Part shown: in pieces, positions 25,535 through 32,687 of the stretch
Position numbering within the stretch: the first letter of the stretch is position 1
Layout of the letters: each line of letters begins with the position of its first letter
Origin: Aerococcaceae bacterium NML190073
GTDB lineage: Bacteria; Bacillota; Bacilli; Lactobacillales; Aerococcaceae
Length of the DNA: 64,000 nucleotides
NCBI GenBank assembly: GCA_026131555.1
Contig: JAMXJH010000001.1
Location: 186,001-250,000 of the forward strand
Direction: 5' to 3'
The notes under the pieces: model-generated
Told to the model about the DNA's origin: nothing
The model's database searches: none
The model's input: only the letters and a program-made list of their open reading frames with translations
Program-made: the position numbers and the translations under genes

Positions 25535-27547
25535 TTAAGTTGTATGAATGAGGTCGAGTACCTCTTGTGTTGTTTGCGCGGATTTCAATCGATTCAACTT
25601 ATCCTTATTCGACAGAATTTGTGTCAATTCAGCCAAGGCTGCCAAATGAGTTGTATTATCAATTGCCGCCAACGTGATAAAAACATCTACTTCATGCTCA
25701 GGTTTGCCCCCGAGTTGCACGGGATTCGCCAACTTCAAGAAAGACATCCCCAGTTTGCTCACACCATCTTCGGGGCGAGCATGTGGAATTGCCACTCCTT
25801 TCCCAATATGAATATAAGGTCCATACTCATTCACTCTGTCAATAATCGCTTGAATATAAGAGGATTGAATGTGCCCTTTTTGCGCGAGTGGTTGTGCAGA
25901 TCTCTCAATCGCTTCTTGCCAACTCTGCACCTCGCTATCAAATTGAATATAGTCTTCTGTCAGTAAATCTTTTAACATCGGATCATCCGTCCTTTCCATA
26001 GTGGTATATCGATGAATATAGTCCGTTAATTCTTTCTCCAATTGCGTCGGCAACTCAATTTGCACATATTTCTGGACGATTGCCATAATGTCGCGACTCG
26101 TCGGTAGTTTCTGAGTTTGCACATTGAAGTCTCGGTTCACGACATCAATCAGGTAGTTTTTCTCATAGACAGACAAGAGTGGCTTCGTCACATAGACCGG
26201 CACATCCGCTTTGATAAAAATCGTCGAAAATATCATGTCGGCATCCCCGGCGGTTTGTTGATTCAAATGAGAATCCACCGACCATAAGAAGTCAGGGAAC
26301 AATTCGCGCAATTGAGCTTTCAACATATGCGAGGCACTGATGCCGTTCGGACAAATCACACGTGCATGCAATTGTCGCTTATTTCTCGCACGATTTCGCA
26401 ACCTTCCACCGAAAAACATCGTTAAATAAGCCACTTCACTCAATGGAATTGCTTTGTCGAGCAATTGTTCCAACGGAATGAGAGATTGTTGCACCACATC
26501 GAACAAAAAGCGATAATCTTTCATAATCTGTTCCAACAACGGATTATTAATCGGAATATCAAAGACAATGCGGTAATAGGCAGGTAACAAATGTTGAAGC
26601 AGACCTTTTTGTAAGTCAAGGCGTTGGTCGAAAGAGATTGCCAACTTGCGTTCAATGTACTGGAGCATTTGAATGGCGTAAGGCTCAATCGTGCCGACAC
26701 ATTCATCCAATGCATTCCCCTCAACAATTGCTAATAAATGCGCCGTTAAATACAAGACTTCCTCTTCACTGTCTAGAGATAACCGCCCACAAATTTGCTG
26801 AGCAATCCGCCGTAATTGACTCGCTTTCAACAATTGATATTGCTGTCCGGTAAATTCCACTTCATCGACATGGCGCATCATCAACAATCGGCAGAAAATA
26901 CTCATCGCTTCCAGCCTTGACCGCGGCACCAATAAATGCCCGCTAACTAGAATGTGCCGAATATCTTCAAAGTGCTCTTGAATATTCGCCGCCTCACCCC
27001 AAGATTCAATCATGTAAGCCACAATCTTATGACCGAGCGGCAACTCCATCAATTGATTCAAACACATAATCGCTAATTTGCGTTTATCCATTTCTGTTCC
27101 TTTAAGGTGATAACCTTTTTGGCGAGTGTAAACGAATTGAATATGATGCTTCAAACAAAATTCTTTCAGTTGCTTCACATCAGAAAAAGCCGTATTCTTG
27201 CTAACTTTCAATAACCATTGCAAATGATAGTTGCTGACTTCTGTCTGCCTGGCAAATACGTATAAGTAGATGAGTTGCGGTCTAACTTTCTCATCGAGAA
27301 TAATCATTTCACCTTTGAGAAAATCATCCGCCATTATCCACGCTTCAATTTGCGCATCATATTGAAAAAAATCATCCTGAATACAAATTTCAGCGAACCC
27401 ACGTTGAACGAGATAATAATTGAGTTGTTCCAACTTGGCGTGTAATTGGCGGAATGTCAACGCATTTGTTTCAATGAAGTTGTCCACCTTCATCGCCGGA
27501 TTCTCCAAAATATCTAATAACAATTTCAGCGAACCATTATCTATCAT
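25535..27547 (-). CDS. PRD-containing transcriptional activator with EIIB- and EIIA-like domains
   Basis: The 670-residue MtlR/LicR-type regulator has N-terminal winged-helix regions (about residues 1-165) and two PRD domains (about 180-400). An EIIB-like domain follows (ARVICPNGISASHMLKAQLR), then an EIIA domain with the phosphorylatable histidine in GKGVAIPHARPEDGVSK. Phosphorylation by the PTS would set its activity on the downstream IIB-IIC-transketolase genes, and the EIIA domain may also serve transport, since no separate IIA gene is present. The start at 27547 is set by GGAGG 8 bases upstream. Confidence 0.92.
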   Translation of the reverse strand: MIDNGSLKLLLDILENPAMKVDNFIETNALTFRQLHAKLEQLNYYLVQRGFAEICIQDDFFQYDAQIEAWIMADDFLKGEMIILDEKVRPQLIYLYVFARQTEVSNYHLQWLLKVSKNTAFSDVKQLKEFCLKHHIQFVYTRQKGYHLKGTEMDKRKLAIMCLNQLMELPLGHKIVAYMIESWGEAANIQEHFEDIRHILVSGHLLVPRSRLEAMSIFCRLLMMRHVDEVEFTGQQYQLLKASQLRRIAQQICGRLSLDSEEEVLYLTAHLLAIVEGNALDECVGTIEPYAIQMLQYIERKLAISFDQRLDLQKGLLQHLLPAYYRIVFDIPINNPLLEQIMKDYRFLFDVVQQSLIPLEQLLDKAIPLSEVAYLTMFFGGRLRNRARNKRQLHARVICPNGISASHMLKAQLRELFPDFLWSVDSHLNQQTAGDADMIFSTIFIKADVPVYVTKPLLSVYEKNYLIDVVNRDFNVQTQKLPTSRDIMAIVQKYVQIELPTQLEKELTDYIHRYTTMERTDDPMLKDLLTEDYIQFDSEVQSWQEAIERSAQPLAQKGHIQSSYIQAIIDRVNEYGPYIHIGKGVAIPHARPEDGVSKLGMSFLKLANPVQLGGKPEHEVDVFITLAAIDNTTHLAALAELTQILSNKDKLNRLKSAQTTQEVLDLIHTT

Positions 27548-27600
27548 GTTGTTCTCCTCCACATTTTCAGTATAAGGGGCTTCCCTTTGAGTGGCTAGAA

Positions 27601-27652
27601 TTTTTGAACCCAACTTGATGCACGCATTGAAGGCGCCCATTGGGTTCAAAAA
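27601..27652. terminator. Inverted repeat upstream of the PRD regulator
   Basis: TTTTTGAACCCAA and TTGGGTTCAAAAA form a 13-bp stem with a 26-base loop. It could be an operator, an alternative RNA fold, or part of a double terminator with the hairpin at 27651-27701, with which it shares the T-run. Confidence 0.6.
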
Positions 27653-27701
27653 AAGAGGCACTCTGTATTCAATCTCTAGTTGAATACAAAATACCTCTTT
27701 T
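27651..27701 (-). terminator. Terminator after the sulfatase/tauE operon
   Basis: Minus strand hairpin with AAGAGG and GTATTCAA arms, pairing with TTGAATAC and CCTCT, then seven T. It lies 25 bases past the tauE stop and separates the glycan operon from the PRD regulator. Confidence 0.8.
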
Positions 27702-27725
27702 ATTGAAGAATCGCAAATAATGTCC

Positions 27726-28508
27726 TTATCCGACAAATAGTTGCCATCCATTATATAAATTAATCAATATGACGAGCAACACCACTGCATTGAAGACCAT
27801 GCTGACTTTAGAATCGGGCATGATTTTGCTCAGAGTCGCACCGAGTATACCGCCGATAATAGCTGCCGGGATAATATAAAACAACACGGATAATTCATAA
27901 ACCGCAAACCCCGTGTCAAAGCCTATGGCAACCAGTTTCGCTAATTGCGATGCAAAAATAATAATGATTGAATAGACAGTGGATAACTTAATCGGCATAC
28001 CGAAGCATAACATTAATAATGCTACATTGATTGGACCCCCGCCGATACCTAATAAGCTCGATAGAAATCCTGTTACTAAACTGCAAAGGAAATAGCTCAT
28101 TGCGCCTTGAAGTTGCCAACTTTGCCAACGATAACGATTGTACGCCAATACGAAGACAAGTGTCACTAACATCAAGATAATCTGAATTCCCTTGACGATA
28201 ACATCGTTTTGCATAGTGCTCAATAACCAACTAAAGACGACATTCCCAAGCGCTCCTCCTACAACAGAGCCGACAACGAGCCATTTAGCCACTGACCATT
28301 GGAGCGCGACGCCGTTTTTGATTTGGCGAAAAGTCGATACAATCGACATGGTGAAGACGGCAATCGTTGAATAGAACGACACGGATGCGACCGGATCTAT
28401 TCCTACCAAATCAAAGACGGGTTTGATAATGACACCGCCACCCATGCCGGAAAGTGCGCCGACAGCATTCGATAGTACAATAACGATAAAGTAAATAATT
28501 CCTCTCAT
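27726..28508 (-). CDS. TauE/SafE-family membrane exporter
   Basis: Eight-segment membrane protein of about 260 residues with the duplicated TauE motif: NAVGALSGMGGGVIIKPVFD in the first half and GFLSSLLGIGGGPINVALLM in the second. The family exports sulfite, sulfoacetate or other sulfur oxyanions. Its position directly after a sulfatase and its maturase suggests that it removes sulfate or a related anion released in the cytoplasm; this is inference from context. AAAGGAG lies 5 bases before the ATG at 28508. It is the last gene of the glycan operon. Confidence 0.93.
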   Translation of the reverse strand: MRGIIYFIVIVLSNAVGALSGMGGGVIIKPVFDLVGIDPVASVSFYSTIAVFTMSIVSTFRQIKNGVALQWSVAKWLVVGSVVGGALGNVVFSWLLSTMQNDVIVKGIQIILMLVTLVFVLAYNRYRWQSWQLQGAMSYFLCSLVTGFLSSLLGIGGGPINVALLMLCFGMPIKLSTVYSIIIIFASQLAKLVAIGFDTGFAVYELSVLFYIIPAAIIGGILGATLSKIMPDSKVSMVFNAVVLLVILINLYNGWQLFVG

Positions 28509-28523
28509 AGACACTCCTTTCGA

Positions 28524-29381
28524 TTACTTCACGCAACGGAAACCTAAATGGTTCGTCGCTTCCATACCTTTGCTGGCATTGCGTGCTGCAATGCGATACC
28601 TTTTGCAATACGATTGATGGCACAAAAAGGAGCCCCCTTTAATTGCATATTCGCGGTCATCTGTCATTTGATAACTGTGCCAAACTTGTTCGCCACTGGT
28701 GTAAGCAAATAACGACAAATCAATACGCGCCGGATTGCTACACCATTCCCAAATATTCCCAATCATTTGATAGCAGCCATAACCATTAGGCTCATATTGA
28801 TAGACAGGCGCTGTATTCACATAGCCATCTTCTGCGGTGTTCTCATTCGGGAAAGCTCCTTGCCAAATATTACAATGGTTTGCTTGCTTCGGTTGCCAAT
28901 CATCTCCCCATGGATACTTTTCGTAAAGAGTACCCCCTTTGGCGGCAACTTCCCATTCCGCTTCACTCGGTAGGCGACATCCTGCCCACCGACAGTAAGC
29001 CACCGCATCATTGCGCGATACTTGAACGACCGGATGATCCATACGTTCGATAATCGAACTGCCTTCACCTTCCGGTTGCCGCCAACACGCTTGCGGCACT
29101 GCGTACCACAAACGATTGGCTGTTGATTGTTGGGCGTTCATTTTTTGCTCGGGAGTGAGGAAATAACCGAACACGAATGACCAACCTAAACGTTCGGCAT
29201 CCGTCACATAACCGGTCGCCTCAACAAATGCCGCGAATTGTACATTAGTAATCGGCGTGGCACCTATTTGAAATTCGGTTAATTCAACCATCACTTGCGG
29301 ACCTTCTTGATCTTCAGCAAATCCGGCTGCTTCACTTGAACCGATATAATATTTCCCTGCGGGAATTGTTTTCCATTCCAT
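28524..29381 (-). CDS. Formylglycine-generating enzyme (sulfatase maturase)
   Basis: FGE-sulfatase domain protein (285 residues) that oxidises a sulfatase active-site Cys to formylglycine. The pair C254 and C259 in GGSFLCHQSYCKRYR has the spacing of the copper-binding catalytic cysteines of aerobic FGE, so this is likely an active enzyme rather than one of the many cysteine-less family members. Other hallmarks are HPVVQVSRNDAVAYCRW, RLPSEAEWE, YPWGD and GNIWEWCSN. It lies eight bases downstream of the sulfatase it presumably matures. Confidence 0.93.
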   Translation of the reverse strand: MEWKTIPAGKYYIGSSEAAGFAEDQEGPQVMVELTEFQIGATPITNVQFAAFVEATGYVTDAERLGWSFVFGYFLTPEQKMNAQQSTANRLWYAVPQACWRQPEGEGSSIIERMDHPVVQVSRNDAVAYCRWAGCRLPSEAEWEVAAKGGTLYEKYPWGDDWQPKQANHCNIWQGAFPNENTAEDGYVNTAPVYQYEPNGYGCYQMIGNIWEWCSNPARIDLSLFAYTSGEQVWHSYQMTDDREYAIKGGSFLCHQSYCKRYRIAARNASKGMEATNHLGFRCVK

Positions 29382-29389
29382 TGTCTTGC

Positions 29390-30862
29390 CTAACTTTCTA
29401 TTGGGATAATCGGCGCTTGTTCCACGCCTACTACAAGTTGCCCCTCACGTACAAACCCTTCCGGACGCTCGGACAATTCATGAATCAAAGTCCGCCTTAG
29501 GCTGGCTAGTTGACCGGCGTAAGCTGCATCTGCCGCTAAATCAACTTGTTCATTCGGATCGTCTATCAAATTAAAGAGTTGCTCCATCCCTGTTTGCGAG
29601 TGCCAGATGTATTTCCATGGCAATGACAAAATATAATGATTGGAGAAACGTCCTAATAAATGCTCGCCATGCAAATATGAACGCCAGTCCAATACTTCTG
29701 TTTCTTTCAACATCAACGGTTTAATTGAACGCCCGTCTACCTGACTTAGTTGTTCCGATACCGCAAAGTCCACCAACGACGGCAAAACATCTCGCAACTC
29801 CACAATGTCTCGCACAACAGAATGTAAATGATCTTTTGGCGCAATATGATTGCCCGGATCATAGACGATGAAGGGAATGTGAATTGAGCCTTGATACGCA
29901 AAACCCTTACGAAACAAACCGTGCTCACCTAGTTGATCGCCATGATCACTTGTAAAAAGAATAATCGTATCATTCAGCAACTGATGCTCACCCAAATGAA
30001 TGAGGAAACGATTGATTTGGTGATCGATTTGCGTAACCAGACCGTAATAGCCTGCTAACATACGGCGTAATTCGTGCTCATTGAGTGACCCGTATAAACC
30101 ATCCACTCGTCCCATTGGTTCAAACAAACCTAATTTTTCTGCCCAATCACGAATTTGTTGCACGTCCATTTTGGAGAGAATATTCATGTACATATCGAAA
30201 TAATATGACGGCGGATCAAGTGGAGAATGCGGACGAACATAACTTAACTTCAAGAAGAATGGTAGAGTTGGGTCGCGTTGGTCGAGAAAATCAATCGCGC
30301 GTTGTGTTGCCCAATTCGTCGGATGCAAGCGTTCCTCATACGGGAACGGTCGCGCCACCCATGAATTACAATCCAAACCGGCATCGTTGAGGTCGATTGG
30401 ATGTGGCATTTGTTGTTGTAACCAAGCTAAATAATCATCGGTGCGACTGTAAGATTCCCTAACCGACAATGTGTGATCGCGCGTTGCGTGCAAGTATCCG
30501 TCATGCAATTCCACATGATGAAAACCACACAATTTCCGCGGTGGTGAAACGTGCATTTTGCCGACGGCTTTCGCGTAATACCCGCGCTCCGCAAAGGCCT
30601 TCCCTAAATAATTCGGGAAATTCCAATCCGCACCTTCTTGATACCCCACCATTCGCGTGTGAACTTGGGACAGTCCGCTCATCAATGATGCTCTGGCCGG
30701 AATACAAGTAGGCGTCGCACTATACGCCTCTACAAAATCGCATCCTTCTGCAATCATATGATTGAGTGTCGGTGTCGATACGATGCTGTTACCGTGAGCG
30801 CCAATGGCATCATAACGAAATTGGTCCGCCATAATCAACACGATATTCGGTTTCTTCGTCAT
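29390..30862 (-). CDS. Type I sulfatase, predicted cytoplasmic
   Basis: The 490-residue alkaline-phosphatase-fold sulfatase carries the formylglycine motif C53-I-P-A-R (in SATPTCIPARASLMSGLS). Metal ligands include IVLIMADQFRYD at the N-terminus and FTSDHGDQLGEHGLFRKG. No signal peptide is present, so it should act inside the cell, in contrast to the secreted mucin sulfatases of Bacteroidetes. Its operon (LNB/GNB phosphorylase, ABC importer, FGE, TauE) suggests a 6-sulfated GlcNAc, GalNAc or Gal in an imported oligosaccharide. The exact linkage cannot be read. Confidence 0.95.
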   Translation of the reverse strand: MTKKPNIVLIMADQFRYDAIGAHGNSIVSTPTLNHMIAEGCDFVEAYSATPTCIPARASLMSGLSQVHTRMVGYQEGADWNFPNYLGKAFAERGYYAKAVGKMHVSPPRKLCGFHHVELHDGYLHATRDHTLSVRESYSRTDDYLAWLQQQMPHPIDLNDAGLDCNSWVARPFPYEERLHPTNWATQRAIDFLDQRDPTLPFFLKLSYVRPHSPLDPPSYYFDMYMNILSKMDVQQIRDWAEKLGLFEPMGRVDGLYGSLNEHELRRMLAGYYGLVTQIDHQINRFLIHLGEHQLLNDTIILFTSDHGDQLGEHGLFRKGFAYQGSIHIPFIVYDPGNHIAPKDHLHSVVRDIVELRDVLPSLVDFAVSEQLSQVDGRSIKPLMLKETEVLDWRSYLHGEHLLGRFSNHYILSLPWKYIWHSQTGMEQLFNLIDDPNEQVDLAADAAYAGQLASLRRTLIHELSERPEGFVREGQLVVGVEQAPIIPIES

Positions 30863-30913
30863 ATTAACTCTCCTTTTGTGAATCCATTTGGATTGACTTG
30901 CCTATAACTAGAA

Positions 30914-30958
30914 GTGGAACAAATCCCGGAGAATCATGTCATCTCCAGCTTGTTCCAC
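30914..30958. other. Intercistronic hairpin between ROK kinase and sulfatase genes
   Basis: GTGGAACAA pairs with TTGTTCCAC, with an inner GGAGA / TCTCC stem. There is no T-tract on either side, so mRNA stabilisation or partial attenuation within the operon is more likely than full termination. Confidence 0.6.
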
Positions 30959-30969
30959 TCCTTCATACT

Positions 30970-31857
30970 CTATAATACTAACATACCTGCCCCTACAATA
31001 CCATTATCGCTTCCTAGTTGGGATACTGTTAAACGTTCAAGAACGTGCTTTTGTTCTGAATGCGTCAAATCATTTAGAATGGATTTAATACGCTCAACAT
31101 AGAATGGATTTTTCAAGGCAACGCTACCGCCCAAGACAATCGCTTTAGGGTCAACTAAACAAATCATTGAGAAGATACCGACCGCAACGCCCATTGCACT
31201 TTGGTTGACGGCTTCAATTGCTTTAGGTTCACCTTCCAAATAGCGCTCAAATACGTCCTTCGTTGTCAGCGTATCATCTTGGTAAAGTGAGCGAGCATAG
31301 GCTTGAATACCAGGTCCTGCCGCTACTTCTTCAAGCGGTCTTAAACCAACACTTGACGGCACCGGCAAGAAACCAATTTCTCCCGAGAAGCCTGAACCAC
31401 GAATTATTTGATCATTGATAATATTGGTGCAAGCGATACCTGTCGAGATGGTAATATAACCAAACATATCCTTCGGCGATAAATTTGCTAAACGATATTC
31501 AGCATAGGCCGCTACTTTTACATCATTATCAATTCTGACACGTTCAACGCCAAGCGCTTCTTTGAACCGTTCTACAACCGGAAAATCGTGCCACGGAATA
31601 TTGTTTTGGTAAACGGCAACCCCGTTCTCAACATCGACTTTTCCAGGTACGCCGACACCAATTCCTTCGATATCTTGGACGGTTAAATTGGCATTTCCCA
31701 AAACGAAGTGAACACCTTTGACAATGGATTGGAATAATGCTTCTGCCGAAGTAATGTTGCTTTTCATTTCATAGCGGTGATTCATCTCACCTTTTTCACT
31801 GATTAGGGCAATCGCTACTTTTGTACCTCCAATATCGATACCAATTGCTTGCTTCAT
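30970..31857 (-). CDS. ROK-family sugar kinase lacking the zinc motif
   Basis: The 295-residue protein has the ATP phosphate loop IGIDIGGTKVAIALI, the sugar/Asp site RIDNDVKVAAYAEY and the hinge AIVLGGSVA. The usual ROK zinc site (GEIGH...CxCGxxGC) is absent: GEIGF is present and no cysteine follows. No DNA-binding N-terminus exists, so it is a kinase rather than a repressor. In this operon it probably phosphorylates GlcNAc or GalNAc released by the phosphorylase to the 6-phosphate for NagA. The substrate is inferred from context. Confidence 0.9.
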   Translation of the reverse strand: MKQAIGIDIGGTKVAIALISEKGEMNHRYEMKSNITSAEALFQSIVKGVHFVLGNANLTVQDIEGIGVGVPGKVDVENGVAVYQNNIPWHDFPVVERFKEALGVERVRIDNDVKVAAYAEYRLANLSPKDMFGYITISTGIACTNIINDQIIRGSGFSGEIGFLPVPSSVGLRPLEEVAAGPGIQAYARSLYQDDTLTTKDVFERYLEGEPKAIEAVNQSAMGVAVGIFSMICLVDPKAIVLGGSVALKNPFYVERIKSILNDLTHSEQKHVLERLTVSQLGSDNGIVGAGMLVL

Positions 31858-31875
31858 AGTCTTTATCCTTCCATC

Positions 31876-32100
31876 TTATACATCTCTGCGCGGATGTGTA
31901 TAATCGCGATTATAGTCATATAATACGCCCAACATCCCCGCTAATGCCGCTAACATGATTAGCAATGCTTTCTTAGCTGTAATCGCTATGCCCAAAATCT
32001 CAAGTCCTTCTTTTCCTGTTACACGTTGGAAGTAAACAACTATCGCCAAACAGATGATAAAGATTATCCAACGCAATCCCTTACGCATAGTATGTGTCAT
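31876..32100 (-). CDS. Small two-pass membrane protein, 74 aa
   Basis: Two hydrophobic segments (about residues 10-25 and 41-61) are joined by the short loop QRVTGKEGLEILGIAITAKK, with a basic C-terminus DYNRDYTHPRRDV. GAGGAATCTCAA precedes the ATG. Nothing in databases comes to mind. It lies in the middle of the glycan operon between the ROK kinase and the DUF805 gene. A role in the system is possible but unsupported. Confidence 0.65.
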   Translation of the reverse strand: MTHTMRKGLRWIIFIICLAIVVYFQRVTGKEGLEILGIAITAKKALLIMLAALAGMLGVLYDYNRDYTHPRRDV

Positions 32101-32117
32101 TTGAGATTCCTCGCTTT

Positions 32118-32606
32118 CTAACTTTGTATGTTGTGTGTGTCGACAATATTTTCTAATGATGGATCAACGAACCATTTACCGAAATCTGTATCCTTGTATT
32201 TCAATAAACCGTTTGTCGGCAATAGCGCAATAAGTAACCCTAATATTCTGAACACCCATTCAATACGTGTTTCGTGAGTTTGCATAAGCAACAAGACCGT
32301 GATGCTTGCAATTCCGAAATATGTCCAAATCCCTCTGGTGGACATGCAAATGTCGCGCATACGACGTACTTCCATGCTAATCGAGCAGACAAATGTCGCA
32401 ATTGAAACGGGCAATAATATCACTGCCCATAACTCGAATGGCATCATCACTGCCAAAAAACTCATCGCCATCCGAAGAATAATTTCTCCTAAAAATGCTT
32501 TCCAATAGCCTTCACGAGTAGCAAAGCCTTTGAAGTCAAATATTCCTGTAAAATATTCTTTGGTTGCTTGCGCAAAGCTAACTCTTCGATTTCTTTGATT
32601 ACTCAT
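32118..32606 (-). CDS. DUF805 family membrane protein
   Basis: The 162-residue protein begins with a cytoplasmic segment containing FAQATKEYFTGIFDFKGFATREGYW, the DUF805 entry motif. Four hydrophobic segments follow, with MEVRRMRDICMSTRG (normally RRLHDxGxSG). The function of DUF805 is unknown. It sits downstream of the phosphorylase in the same direction, unlike typical sugar operons, so it may be a passenger or an envelope accessory. Confidence 0.85.
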   Translation of the reverse strand: MSNQRNRRVSFAQATKEYFTGIFDFKGFATREGYWKAFLGEIILRMAMSFLAVMMPFELWAVILLPVSIATFVCSISMEVRRMRDICMSTRGIWTYFGIASITVLLLMQTHETRIEWVFRILGLLIALLPTNGLLKYKDTDFGKWFVDPSLENIVDTHNIQS

Positions 32607-32687
32607 ATGATTCCTTTCTGCCTAAGCGGGTCGTTGGAGGGGGTGTTAATGACACACGCCACTAACACTACCTTCTCACACCGTTAA

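Noticed and set aside
25535-27751. Longer start of the PRD regulator reaching into tauE
   Set aside because: The extra 68 residues would be read through two hairpins and lack a ribosome site, whereas 27547 has GGAGG at proper spacing.
30914-30958. Terminator splitting the glycan operon
   Set aside because: Stem present but no T-tract on either strand, so I list it as an intercistronic hairpin only.
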